This document shows positions 1-10,890 of a stretch of 64,000 bases of DNA, in pieces. The position numbers and the translations under genes are program-made. The stretch is from Strobilurus pachycystidiatus (taxonomy: Eukaryota > Basidiomycota > Agaricomycetes > Agaricales > Physalacriaceae), in the NCBI GenBank assembly GCA_019915135.1, contig JAHLMK010000012.1, forward strand, positions 1,302,001 through 1,366,000. The letters are read 5' to 3'. Every line of letters starts with the position of its first letter. Positions within the stretch are counted from its first letter, which is position 1. The notes beneath the pieces are model-generated. The model saw only the letters and a list, made by a program, of their open reading frames with translations, searched no databases and was not told where the DNA came from.

Positions 1-297
1 GGGAACGAGAGACGATCAGAGGATGCCCATGTTTGGACCTGGCAATCCCCTGGATCAGGCCTCAGGGTTGATCTACATTCATGGCCAAATCAAATCAACA
101 CGACACGGTCTTACAGTAATCGGATTTGTTGACTTCGTCGGCATGCCATTCAGACGGCAGTTGAGGAAGAAAGTAGAACATAGATGTGAAAGACGCAAAT
201 GGAAGTACGGAAGCAAGCTGAAAGATGGATCTTGGTCCACGGCCGGGCTTTCCGGTGGTACGGTTCTAACATTTGGGGAATACATGGAGGCTACTGA

Positions 298-1211
298 TCA
301 AACTTTCCTGCCCTTCGCCAAAAACAAAGGACTCTGCTTATCGAGGCCCCAGACTCGAGTATCAAGGATTGCCCCGGGGATAATCTCGAAGCTGAACTCT
401 CCCAATCCCGCGTTTTCGAAGATCTGCCGGATAGATTCTGCCCGGAAGGAGTTTTGATGCGCCACAATGTCCTTGAAGGGAGAAGAAGCCACGGCGTTTT
501 CCTCGTCCTGAGCCTCATCTCCAACGCGGTCGGTAACGATCAGCGTGCCGCCTTCTTTGAGGAAGAACTTCAGTATCTTAGTGATCTCGACTGGGGATTC
601 GAAATGATGGTAGGCCATCGTACACTAAGAGAGAATGAGCTGAATCGTGGTGACAAAGTCGCAAAGGGGACTTACAATGATCACGTCGAATTTCTCGTCG
701 CTGAGCTCGCCAACCTCGCTTTTGAGTTCATGGGCGATGGCAGACATCTTGTGAGAAACGCCTAATGTAGCTGCACGTTTGTTGTATTCGTCCACCATGC
801 CCTGACTGATGTCGACTCCCAAGATGCGCTTGCAATGAGGTACAAGTTCCTTTTCCAGCAGGCCTAGAAGCTATGAGATTTTGACGCGCTCCGCGTTCGA
901 ACAAAAACACGTACCTGAGCCACAAGCAAAATTGAGAAGGGTCGTGGACTCTGGGTTGAACTTGTAGCCGTTATTGACAATGAATTTCCCTTGCCTGAGA
1001 AACCGTCAGTCCAAGCAATCCACTAAAATTTAACATACTTCTCGGTCAATTCCCTGAGCATTGGAATCTCTTCATATTGCGCGGGGGCCTTGTTGTAATG
1101 TTCTTTGTTGGCGACGGCAAAGTCATGGGCGTGGTCGTGGTGATTTTCGTGAAGAGGATGTCCCACAGCCTGATGAGGGTGATGGTGATGTTCGCGATGT
1201 TGACTGGCCAT
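298..1211 (-). CDS. Class I SAM-dependent methyltransferase
   Basis: Probable small-molecule or protein methyltransferase of the Methyltransf_11/25 type; the substrate cannot be read from the sequence. From the ATG at 1211 the protein opens with a very His-rich stretch (HREHHHHPHQ and HHDHAHDF), then a helix region (YEEIPMLRELTEK). The SAM-binding motif I follows as LLNFACGSGLLEKEL and motif II as GVDISQGMVDEYNKRA. The C-terminal half has KFDVIIV and FLKEGGTLIVTDRV, the usual post-motif strands. Exons join cleanly with short introns: exon 1 ends GAGAA before GTATGT, and the next exon resumes QGKFIVNNGYK. A second intron lies at about 865-915 and a third near 620. The fold is clear; the exact role is unknown. 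Confidence 0.8.
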
Positions 1212-1754
1212 GTAGACGCCTAATATTGTTACGAGAAGAGCTGAACGTGGCGCGTGACTGGTGAGTCGTGATAGGTTCTGTCGAATAGACCACGGACCAG
1301 ATAGAGCACAGTATTTAAAGATACGGCGCTGCATAGACAGATGCCATCTTTGCGTTCCATTTATACTGTAGCGTTGACGGAGCTCGAGATCTTTGCAAGC
1401 TTACTCATCCTTGACTGGGAAGGTCCTCCTAGCTTACGATTATCAATTTATCATGCTTCTGGAGGCGTGATGATGATGATGATGGGGGAAGAGTCTCGAG
1501 ATATCCGTAGTTCCGCAGCGGCACAGGCGTGATCCGGCACATCACACCCGCGGCCTCACGCGTGCCTCCTCCCTAGAACTTACGAACGACAATACTAGTT
1601 GCCGCCTTTGCCGTATAGGTTAGGCCATACAGTTCGTCACCCACTCTCCAGGGCTTAACCGTTTTAAAGCCGGCATTTCGTGAGCAAATAAGTGGGTCGG
1701 TCTTCGGCACTCCAGCGTCCCGTCGCCGATTCCCGCACTCAACTTCCATAAACG

Positions 1755-1973
1755 GAGTCATTGGTCAGTTGGAGAGCGTAACGCCTTTCCTCGGTGCTAA
1801 AAAAAAGCCAGGTCAAGATTCCTGGCACCTTAAGTACTTGCGTGTTATTCTCGGAGTGGAATCTGACAGAGTCGAAGTGTGTATTGATCAGTACATACTG
1901 TTAGTAGTGTTACTACCTGGTTGCTACCGAGAATAAAAAGTCACGTCCACCAAAAAAAAGAGTCATTGGTCAG
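1755..1973 (+). mobile_element. SINE-like insertion with A-tail and direct repeats (candidate)
   Basis: The 14-bp direct repeat GAGTCATTGGTCAG occurs at 1755-1768 and 1960-1973. The DNA between ends in an A8 run (1952-1959) immediately before the second copy, as in retroposed short elements. Near the left end are a tRNA-box-A-like stretch (GGTCAGTTGGAGAGC, 1763-1777) and about 35 bp later a box-B/T-arm-like hairpin (GCCAGG-TCAAGATT-CCTGGC, 1807-1826). Box A overlaps the left direct repeat, which is not ideal for a target-site duplication. A 10-bp inverted repeat (1845-1854 / 1927-1936) lies inside. Chance or a decayed tandem structure remain possible. Confidence 0.3.
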
Positions 1974-3671
1974 GGCTTTTGGGTAAATATCCCGACCTCT
2001 GCCGAGGACGTTCCACTTGACTGGGATATCATATCCTCATATTGGTACTGTTAATTCCATAGCTTAGTTTGTCCTGATACTGTATGAATACGATGAGATG
2101 CTCCATTCCTCCCAGTCCTGTCACTGCTTGCAAGCTCTCCGAATGCGCCCAGGTCCACCACATCAAACGAACAGGCCATCGCCGCCCGACGCGTACATCT
2201 CTCCCACCCGTTCAAACGCGGCACAGTGCCACCACGGCGCCGTCGACGTCTCTGCCGTGTCCGTCCAGTAACAGGTCCGAGGGCCCCAGTCGCACCACAG
2301 CAGACGAACGTGCCATTGCGGCTCCGTTGCCGCCGCCGCTGCCCGCTGCTGCCCTCGCTCTGCATGATTTTACCATCCAAGAACAGGTCCGAGGGCTCCA
2401 GATCGCACCACAGCAGACGAACGTGCCATCGCGGCCCCGTTGACGCCTCTGCCTGCGCCTGTCCTCAAACCATGCCGGAAATTCACCAACTAGAGTACAT
2501 TCAGCCTACATCCAACCCATCCAGCCCATCCAACCATTAGTCTGAGGAAGGCCGCTCTCTCATCACCGTTTGATTGACGCGATGGTTCGAGAGCAAGCCG
2601 TCAGGTCATCCGCATCCAACGCCGCACATGCCGCCATCGACTAGAAACATGCCCTGTGGAAGCAAGTATAATCTGAAGTAAGTCAAGATCAAGGCTCATA
2701 CATCAATAGGTGCAACAAAGTCATGCGTATCAATCTAACCCAGAGGACGTGTCAAAGACTGAAGCAACTGTATACGAGTCCACGTACTGTGTACAGCTTG
2801 GTACTGAAGCTCACTACGAGAATGAATGAGCCAAACATGTTACAGAGTCGTGGTTGCAGCTTATCGTGTTGGAATATGAGCGGCACGTGCTCATGGTCAA
2901 GTCGGAATCACGTCGGCCCAGGAAGCCCCCTCCCCAAGGCTTACTCAGTAGATCAGTAAGTCAGTATTCACGTAGTATGTACAGTAGGTAGGAATACCTC
3001 ACTCGTTTGCAGCGGTTCAGAGCTGCGGTACACCTTCCAATCTCTCTTGGCAGCTTACTGCTGTTCCCAAACGATATGCCGAACGCGCCAATCAATGTGT
3101 TTCTCTAACACACCGAAGCCTTGATGTCGTCCAACGTCTTCACCAATGGGAAATGCGCATCGGATACACAGCAGCGGTCGGTCAGCGAAGATATGTCCTA
3201 CCCAGTCAAAATGAGCTTTTCTATCTCGTTCCGGAATGAGGAAACGCGATAGCAGTCCCTAGCAGCTTTGACTTCTGTCAAAATTCAGCTGCGGCAGGCT
3301 TGATGCACGTATTGAAGATGTGAGTTCTGCTGGAGGTGAGAGTAGATCCGAAACACGATTGAGGTTCCGTTGAAAGAGGATTCGGGAGTGATGCGGTTGT
3401 AAAGGGAGCCTGTGTATGCCGAGGCCTCAGCTGAGGAGAGTAGCCAGGCAAAATAGGCCGGGCCGTACGGATAATGCGTGGCGGAACTGAGCGCCCGCTG
3501 CGAGGCAGTATCTCCATGTTGGACTTATGCTCGATGACAGGCCGAGTAATGTATTTCGTCTCGGCCAAGATCAGCCCAAGAAAGTGGTAAGACAGTCCAA
3601 GCAAACGGATTCGCCTCGCTGTTGTGATAGTATACACCTATGACACAGATAGAACCGTTCAAGTCGTAACT
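1974..3671. other. Intergenic, no gene supported
   Basis: Short frames exist on both strands, including one of about 119 codons on the minus strand at 3278-3637, but none shows a domain, splice structure or codon pattern I trust. It contains the imperfect repeat at 2167-2463 listed separately. Confidence 0.5.
2167..2463. repeat. Imperfect GC-rich tandem repeat, about 122-bp spacing
   Basis: A block starting AACAGGTCCGAGGGC at 2270 recurs at 2392. Both copies run about 65 bp and share CACCACAGCAGACGAACGTGCC. A weaker partial copy starts near 2167 (ACGAACAGGCCATCGCCG). The DNA reads as Pro/Arg-rich in several frames, which is composition, not evidence of a gene. Confidence 0.7.
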
Positions 3672-4138
3672 TCATGATTTCGTGTCCGAAGTGTCCGGCG
3701 ATGGCGGTTCTGTGGGTGGTACACCCCATTCCGGTAAGCCCTTGGGTCTTTGTATGCGCTTAGATTCCCAGTCCTCGTCGACTTCGGCGCTAAGACGCTG
3801 TACGACAGGTAAATGAAAGCCGAGAGAACGAAGATGACGACGAACGAAGTATTCCTCCCGGATATCAAACTTTTTCCTGTTCTTCTTATCAAGACCCATC
3901 TCCTGCTCCTTCGTGACCTGGTATTAGGTGAAGAACCGCGTCGAAAGCACGATGAGGAAAGACTGACGGCTTGCCTCTTGGAGTCTTGCAAGTCATAGCG
4001 GGTTTGCGTGAATGGTGTCAGAGCGAAGGAGGCGGCGACCATGAGCAGCACAAAGGGGACACCAAATATAGCGGGATGCTTGTGTATCAGAACGTTCATT
4101 CGCGTCGGATTCAACGGTCTACGGTCAAAGACGCCCAT
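3672..4138 (-). CDS. COX16: Cytochrome c oxidase assembly protein COX16
   Basis: Small inner-mitochondrial-membrane protein needed for complex IV assembly. Two exons are seen: 3968-4138 and 3672-3917, joined across a 50-nt intron (3918-3967, GTCAGT...ACCAG) in phase 0, giving about 138 residues. The protein starts MGVFDRRPLNP, then HKHPAIFGVPFVLLMVAASFA, a single membrane span. The family signature follows: FTQTRYDLQDSKRQAV, then across the splice TKEQEMGLDKKNRKKFDIREEYF. The RYDLQD and KFDIREEYF blocks are diagnostic of COX16. The acidic tail (PPSPDTSDTKS) is not conserved. Length and order match the family. Confidence 0.92.
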
Positions 4139-4913
4139 CGCGGTGATGGTGGTACGAGTAAAGGTGCCGTGCCGAACCGATCAAAAACGTCAAGTCCGCT
4201 AATTTGCCACAAATCAACCACAGATGGCTAGCCAGGTGATTGCCAGCCTCCAAGGAACTGCTGGAACGACGAGAAGCTTTCTCGTACAGTACGGGTGGAT
4301 TAAGGCGCTCAAGTAAGCCGGCGCCACTTACCCTCCAGGGTAAGCATGAGTAGGTATGAGTATTCCTTGCTTGATTTCCATTCCTCAGCTTCCGACGGAG
4401 CTCGGGCAGGTTAAAGGCTGCTTGGCGGAGAGCATGATTCAGATAGCAACGAGAGTAGACCTGTATACACGGACTGGGTGGAATGCGGTAAACGACGTTT
4501 AACTTGTTGTCAACATGTCATCGTTGCGTTGACGTTCCAACCGCGAATAGGCCAATCTTCGCAACCTGCAGCAGCAGATTTGAGCGACGACCCTACCTCA
4601 TCCGCAGCCCTGGTTGATGACCGCCAATCATCATCATGCAGATCTCTCGATTTACCACTTTCATGTTGTGCAGTATCGCCCTTTGTTAAGATTGCGCTAC
4701 TAGCTCCAGAGCTAGACGTCGGACTTCTTAGGCCAACCTTAGGCTCCTTGACATTTCGATTGGCATTTCGACCGGTAACTTTGCGTCCGTTTTGGGATGT
4801 TTCGACCAGCAGGCAGTTCCTTTAAATGTCCTGCAGCGCGATCGCAGTTCCTTATTCCCTGCTGTCGCCCGCCACCATTCTTTTCCCTCGTCTCTCCTTT
4901 AACGCCCTTGTAG
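4139..4913. other. Intergenic between COX16 and GH128 gene
   Basis: COX16 and the GH128 gene diverge from here, so both promoters should lie in this stretch. A TTTAAAT sequence about 90 bp upstream of the GH128 start (near 4821) is a weak TATA candidate. No coding region is supported. Confidence 0.4.
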
Positions 4914-6324
4914 ATGGCCTTCAAGTTCTTCAATCTCTTTGCGGCAGCATCTCTCGCTGTCATTGCTGCCTCTTACGGTCCACAGTCCGCCGTCGCCCTC
5001 TCTCCTGACACCCATGTCTTCGCCCGCCACCGCGGACACGCCGCCCGCAGCCAGCCTGAGATGATCAAGAGGAAGCGCTCTGAAGCTCGCCGGGACTCCC
5101 AGCGCTGTCGGCCTCGTTCAACAAGCAGCTCAGTTGCTGTATCCACTGTGTCCGATGTATCAACCACTGCTGCCACTACCACCGCTGCCCCCGTATCCTC
5201 TTCCAGCGCAGCTTCCTCCTACGTCGCTCCTGCGACCAGCTCATCCTTTGCCTATGTTGATGTCGGGATCTCCATCACCTCTTCCAGCTCTGGAAGTGGG
5301 AAGGGCTGCTTGGCTTGGCCTAACGGCGACACCGGCGACCTGGCCTCCTGGAAAACCAGCCACATAAGCAAGTAAGTAGCCTCGGTCGCGAGCGTTGTGC
5401 GTCACTCATCAACAGTGTAGGTTGTACACTTGGAGCAGCTGGCCGCTAGAAGCCGCCACCGCTGTCGGTTTTGACGTCCTTCCTCAGGTATTTAGATTGA
5501 CCAATATCCCCTATAAGAGGCTCAAACAATCATCCGAAGCTCTGGGGCGACAAGGACACTTCAGAGTTCGACAAAAACATGCGCAGTTACACCACCCCTA
5601 CTTGGATCCTGGGTTTCAATGAGTACGTTCCTCGCTTTGGTCTCTTCAACGACTAAGCATTTTCTATCTAGGCCGAATGAGAGCGGTCAGTCCAACATGT
5701 CCCCCGATCACGCTGTCGAGCTCTGGTGGAAGTACATGGAGCCTCAAAGGGCCCATGGACACAAGCTCGTCTCTCCCGCTGTCTCCGGATCCCCAGAGGG
5801 CTTCACGTGGATGGTTGAATTTTTCGAGAAGTGTTCTGGTTGCCACGCACGTCTATTAAACCCTGCCTTTGCATTCTAGCTCAATTTTAGGCTTCTAGGT
5901 CGATATTGTTGCCACCCATTGGTACGATGTCAAAGCAGATGACTTCATTGCCTATCAGAAGAAGTACTACGCCCAATTCAATCGTCCTATCATTGTCACC
6001 GAGTTCGCTTGCCAGGTATGGCTTTTATGCTTCCTTTAGCTTCTCCATACTGAGGCCTATCGCAGAACTTCAACGGTGGTGCCCAATGCTCGTCAGGCGA
6101 CATCTGGAACTTCATGGCTAAGGTGACGGCCTGGATGGACCAGACCAGCTGGATCGTCAATTATTGCTATTTTGGTATGCATTCACTGTTCTTCAAATTC
6201 ACTCCATCATGATTCGTCTTAAGGTGCCATGCACGACATGGTCAACGTCAACTACGACAATCAGTTGATGGCCTCCAGTGGTAAACCCAACGCTCTGGGA
6301 TACCGCTTCATCAATGGCCACTAG
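4914..6324 (+). CDS. Secreted glycoside hydrolase family 128 (beta-1,3-glucanase)
   Basis: Predicted extracellular endo-beta-1,3-glucanase of the Asl1/GH128 family, acting on fungal cell-wall or other beta-glucan. The ATG at 4914 opens a signal peptide (MAFKFFNLFAAASLAVIAAS). About 90 residues of basic then Ser/Thr/Ala-rich linker follow, then the catalytic domain beginning near GKGCLAWPNGD. Exons continue with LYTWSSWPLEAA, SNNHPKLWGDKD and TTPTWILGFNE|PNESGQSNMSP. Later exons give MVEFFEKC, IVATHWYDVKADDFIAYQ, RPIIVTEFACQ, DQTSWIVNYCYFG and the end NALGYRFINGH. Glu in GFNEPN (acid/base) and Glu in VTEFAC (nucleophile) match the family. The junction around 5480-5520 (after GFDVLP) is uncertain because the apparent intron is very short. 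Confidence 0.88.
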
Positions 6325-6716
6325 ATATACTAATCATATCTACCTTCACGCTGGAAGTTTCACGCATATATTCAGAAATGACTCTCGAGCCGATACTGTT
6401 GGCGTATCTTTGATACCCTATATTTCACACTATATATTCTTCTAGCTCGTCTTTTCTGTATGGTCGATTTTCCCCCCTCTAGTTCTGTCTCTGGTGGTGC
6501 ACATTTCTTGGTCGGTTCATACGTAGATCCCTGTACATTTTGTAAATTGAGGAACAGCAATGACGCATGGACACTTGCTCGGTCTTCAACGAAGCTTCAA
6601 CTTCGTAGTTCGAAAGCGAAGGCGTTGAGTGGACAGCCACCCGGTCATTTTCGCGCTACCACGTGCTCACGATTGTTCCTGTAGCAGCCGAAACCGCTCT
6701 CGTCGCGAGTACCATC
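6325..6716. other. Intergenic / UTR
   Basis: Downstream region of the GH128 gene and upstream region of the next plus-strand gene. Nothing else is recognisable. Confidence 0.4.
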
Positions 6717-7916
6717 ATGGTCAAGTTGACGCCGTCTATTAAGCACCTTCTCACTCTCCACAACCCGAACCCTCTTGCTAGTCCTGCTGGTTCCCGCATC
6801 CGTCGGGTTCTATCTGCGACTTATGAGGAGGCCAAGGCCAGGAAAGCCGAGACTGGATGGATCGTTCTATCTGTATTGCCTCCTTCTGGGCAATCTTCGG
6901 ACCATTTTGACAAGACTATGTTAGACGTGCACCCTTTTGACGCTCAATCGCCCTCCTACACTGGGTCATCTGTATCGCTTCATTACTGATACGAACGAAG
7001 CCAGCGACGTTCGAGGAGCACCCCTGCAGGAGGCCGTGAACAAGGTCGCCCTCGTGCGCGAAGCCGCGCTTAAGAGCACGATCTTTGTCGGTGTTCCTCG
7101 GGTACGTGGGCTCTTATCGAGATTGCCCTCGATTTACGACATTCGAGGACGCTTTTCTAATTTGATATGCCTGCAACCTTCAGGTCATCCTGTCTCTAGC
7201 CGCATTGCATAGCGTCATTGACGAGGAAGTGAAATCCGGACTGAGAAGTTCGTCACGGAGGTGAGTTTGCCCGATTATCCACCATTGTATGTTCGGCGGG
7301 AGTTGAATCATCCTATTCTATTCATGTCAGAGTCGCCACATCCGAGAACATCGAATCGACGGTTGTGCGGGGAAGAGCTCTTTGGGACTCCATCTACGCC
7401 CCGCATGCTGATAAACTTCACGACAAATTGGGTGGTTATCACCCTGACTTCATCTGTGAGTGGGCATTTCTACTTGTTCGCATGCATTTGCAAGTAAATT
7501 GCTCGGTCACATTCTCTGTTCATCCCTTCGTCATCCCTGCCTTTAGATTCATCTGAAGTTGAATGTCTCCGATAGCATTCATTATACAGGCGTACGGCTC
7601 GGTGCTCGCTCCTTTACCGGGTGGCTTGAAATCTTACCATGATACGAGCGATGCGGCGGATCCTGACCAAGGGAATCTGAGTCGTGCGTTGGGCTCCGTT
7701 GTGGGGATCGCTTGTCTTCGTGCCGAAGAACGCGTCGTTCCCCAACTCACCAGCCACATTTTCGGACTGCTCAAAGCCCGGAACATTGAGAACCTGAGCT
7801 CCGAGGATGCGTGGCTTTCTAGTGATGAGGGCACCGAGTGGGTCATTCGCACCATCGACAGCATAGTCGATGGAGTAACAACGGAAGACGCGACGGAAGA
7901 GAAATCAAAATTGTGA
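6717..7916 (+). CDS. AhpD-like (carboxymuconolactone-decarboxylase-fold) protein
   Basis: Fungal protein resembling the AhpD-like family; its biochemical role is unknown. The ATG at 6717 gives MVKLTPSIKHLLTLHNPNP, and the first exon ends near RKAETGWIVLS. Further exons read GHLYRFITDTN...PLQEAVNKVALVREAAL, then KSTIFVGVPR|VILSLAALHSVIDEE and RGRALWDSIYAPHADKL. The last long exon has AYGSVLAPLPGG and NLSRALGSVVGIACLRAEERV, then VPQLTSHIFGLLKARNIE. The REAxLK...G(I/V)PR and RGRALWDSIY blocks are what I recall for this family. No CxxC redox pair is visible, so peroxidase activity is doubtful. About four introns of 50-90 nt. Confidence 0.62.
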
Positions 7917-8327
7917 ACGGCAGAGGGGTCCTGTGATTTTGTTATGACGTTCCAAAGCATGTACATTGTGAAAAATCGTGTTGATGGTTTGATGGGGAGG
8001 AGTGGGCGTGCGTGAAAGGAGGCCACGATGCAGACCCACGGCGTACATCGTGCCTCAAAGGATTTCATCCGGGTCTGGGTTCCCCCTGCGGCTTGCCTCG
8101 CGAAAGCCACGAGTTTTGAGATTTGCTATCGATGAGTGTCGAACTGAAATGGTAGATATCGCTATTGCAAAATACCCAACATCGGGGCGATGGTAATACA
8201 TGTAAAATGCTAAAAACTTTAAAAAAACGTATGCCCTCAAACTGTATCTGTATCGTACAATGGGCTGGGGAAATGTTATCCATGCTCTCCCTCGATCCCT
8301 TCGCATCTCGCTCACATCTCAGAGATA
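7917..8327. other. Intergenic between convergent genes
   Basis: 3' regions of the AhpD-like gene (+) and the DUF6593 gene (-). Short frames here overlap known 3' ends and are not supported. Confidence 0.4.
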
Positions 8328-9155
8328 TCATAAGTTGTACATTGCGCAGAATCGGTACAGCATGGCGGTGACGGTGACCATGTCCATGATTGGAGGATGC
8401 ATCTAGGGAAAAGATAATGCCATCAGGTACTGCAGTCAACAACAATGCGTCATGGGCTTACCACTGTCCCAGATCCCGCCGACCGAATGAAATGGAGTTC
8501 ACCATAGACGTCGCCGACCTGGTAGCGCGTAGGGCGCGTAGGTCGGAAGAAGGCGATGACATTGCCGTTGTGGTCTTGCAACTATTGGGCAGGGAAGGAA
8601 GGACAGGGAGTAAGAAAACAGTCTCAGATGAAAGGAGAGATCAGACTTACCACTATGTCCGAGCCCGTTTGTGAAGGACGCCAGATATACCGCTGGCCAT
8701 CGGGACCGTTAAACGTCCGCGAGCCCTGACAAAAACATTAGACGACGAGGACCTTTGACCGCGCAGAGCTTCGAAGCTCACGTAGACTGGACCGGCGGCA
8801 ACAACGTCCGACATGGCGAGTGTATTCTGGTGGACGTCAGGACTCGCTACCGACCACGGGGAACACCGACTACCTTGCCCATAATGAGACGCCCGAGACC
8901 GCCGTTATTTGCCCATTCAAGCTTCGCAACTCGGTCTTCTTTGTTGGCCCGGATAGCTCGCCATAGCGTGGTCGTGGACTGTCCGTTGGCTTGGATAACA
9001 GTCTACAAAAGAGGAAGTTCAAGAAGGAGAAGGGAGCGTGTCAAGGACTTTTGACAGACCTGGAAGCGATATAACACGCCCCACGAGTTGAAAAGTTTGC
9101 TCTCTCGGGGATCCTGGTTGGTCCAGGAGAGAATATCGTCGGAAGGAGTAGACAT
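8328..9155 (-). CDS. DUF6593 domain protein
   Basis: Member of the DUF6593 family, expanded in agaricomycetes and of unknown function. The ATG at 9155 gives MSTPSDDILSWTNQDPRERA. The next exon has VIQANGQSTTTLWRAIRANK and EDRVAKLEWANNGGLGRLIM. After further short introns come a GSRTFNGPDGQ-type strand, VVLQDPNGN-type text and LRALRATRYQVGDVYGELHF. The last exon ends MDMVTVTAMLYRFCAMYNL with stop at 8328-8330. The DDILSW...D start, the TTLWRAI...KEDRVAxLEW core and the hydrophobic VTxMLYRFCxMYNL end are characteristic. No signal peptide. Internal junctions around 8560-8730 are approximate. Confidence 0.8.
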
Positions 9156-10280
9156 GTTGTGGGTATCGAAGTGGGGGTTGGAATAGGGTAGGAAGGGGTG
9201 AGAGAGATCGCTTTAGAGTAGCGTAAGGAAGCGAGACCAGACGAGTTCGAAGGCTTTATACTCGGAGGCAGGTCAAATTGGTAAAATTTTTCATGTTGAA
9301 TTTTTGCGGGTCTTGGTGTAACGTGTATACATCGATCGGGAACGTGGAAACCGCGACATGATAAAGATGAGTGCCAGCTTCCTCGTGTCAGAGAAGGTAA
9401 GGGCTGGTTCACGTCTACGGGCAGTGGAGCAAGAGTCCGATTGAAGGTACAACCTAACTGATCGAATATCCTATAGGAAGCGAAGGGTAAGCGCTGGAGA
9501 TCTCGTGAAGAGGGATTGTGACTTGAGATCGTGGCCGGAATAGTCCGAGGAGCAGTCGATGTTGGATTGAGTGAAAGACTGAGTGTCAAAGAAGAGAGCA
9601 CATGAGAACGGGTACGTCTAGGACGCACATTGTGAAGGATGGTAATCGCCATTTGGAGAGAATCTGTTTGTACATGGGACCAACTGCATTAGGCAGGTGG
9701 GATACAGAGCAGTGGTCGCGTTGACTTGAACATGTAACCTGTATCCGGGGCTTGGGACAGGCTGGGACAACACAGACACTTTGTGACGGTATTGCCGAAT
9801 GCGGTTCTTGTGAATAGAATGATAAGACCAGAATTCCGGCTGGCAATGCTCGAGTCCGCCTTCTCGATGAAACAACGAGGCAGCTTAAGTAGATTTGGCA
9901 CAGAAGAGACATACCAGGACGCGAAAGACCGCCGATTCGGAACACGAAAACGGCAAATGAAGATCTCGAATACGGAACGTCACTCAGAGAAAGGCAACAA
10001 GGGGTCGCTTCCATGGAGAGCTTGAAAAGCCTAAACGCGACCCGCGCGAAGTTGGTCGCGTACTAGAAAGACGAGCATGAGCGAACGGGGATATTAGCAC
10101 AGCTCCGATAATAAATAATGACATTAATGATCTACTGGATTACTAGGCACCGACAGCGACCAAGCCCCAACGGAGCATAGCCTGTAAGCGAGGATGATTG
10201 GATCTGTGTCGAGTAGATAAGATTGGGAAGCGCCGAGAAGTAACTGATCAAAGAAACGAGATACTCACGAGAAGGGACGA
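9156..10280. other. Intergenic, no gene supported
   Basis: Contains the upstream region of the DUF6593 gene and the 3' side of uL11m. A 203-codon minus frame (9041-9652) overlaps the DUF6593 first exon in the wrong frame. No domain or splice pattern found. Confidence 0.45.
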
Positions 10281-10773
10281 TTATGGAACAACCCGGACAC
10301 CCAACGATTTTGCAGAACCAACTACCATCCTTGCTATGGACTCGAGTGGCAAATGTTTCATGTGGCTATCGGTGGATTTTATTTTTGCGATCTCGTAGAT
10401 GTGCTTGAGGCTGACGGTGCCATTCCAAACATGGCCAGGTTTGCCGGTGCCCTGTTCGATGCCGGCCGCCTTTTTCAGAAAGTATGTTGTTGGTGGTGTC
10501 TTTGTGACAAAGTGAAAGGTACGATCCGGGCGAACATAGATGGCGGTCGGCGTCGGCGTTCCAGGCGTGATGTGCGCTGTCCGCGCGTTGAACTCTTTGC
10601 AAAAGTCCATTGACTTTACACCGCGAGCACCAAGAGCGGGACCGACTGGCGGTGTGGGCGCGGCTTTTCCCGCCCCAATGAGAAGACGCTGAGCAGCAGC
10701 AAACAGTCAAATAGTGTACAACAAAAGACGAGGACAAGAGGAATACCACAAATTGGTCCTTGACTGCCGCCAT
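10281..10773 (-). CDS. Mitochondrial large-subunit ribosomal protein uL11m
   Basis: Mitochondrial L11 protein, which binds 23S-like rRNA at the GTPase-associated centre. Exon 1 (ATG at 10773) encodes MAAVKDQFV and ends at a GTATTC donor. The second exon resumes RLLIGAGKAAPTPPVGPALG at a CTGCTCAG acceptor. The remainder reads GVKSMDFCKEFNARTAHITP, PTPTAIYVRPDRTFHFVTKT, PPTTYFLKKAAGIEQGTGKP, SLKHIYEIAKIK and ESIARMVVGSAKSLGVRVVP. The APxPPVGPALG, F(C)KEFNAxT and KTPPxxxLLKKAAG blocks are the L11 signature. Total about 144 residues, normal for the family. It is head-to-head with the M28 peptidase 117 bp away. Confidence 0.95.
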
Positions 10774-10890
10774 GTCGTGGTTCTAGTCAAGAAGAAGGAT
10801 GCCAAATGCGGAATGTTAGCTGATCAAGGTACGTCACGAGAGGCGGCACACGTACTCGCGCGACAGTGGTGCTGTTACCCTTTGACTACC

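Noticed and set aside
2051..2540. Pro/Arg-rich frames on both strands
   Set aside because: They are explained by the GC-rich tandem repeat, without start context or domain.
3278..3637. 119-codon minus-strand frame downstream of COX16
   Set aside because: No homology, no splice evidence, and it lies where the COX16 3' UTR is expected.
9041..9652. 203-codon minus-strand frame
   Set aside because: Overlaps the DUF6593 first exon in another frame and shows no family motif.
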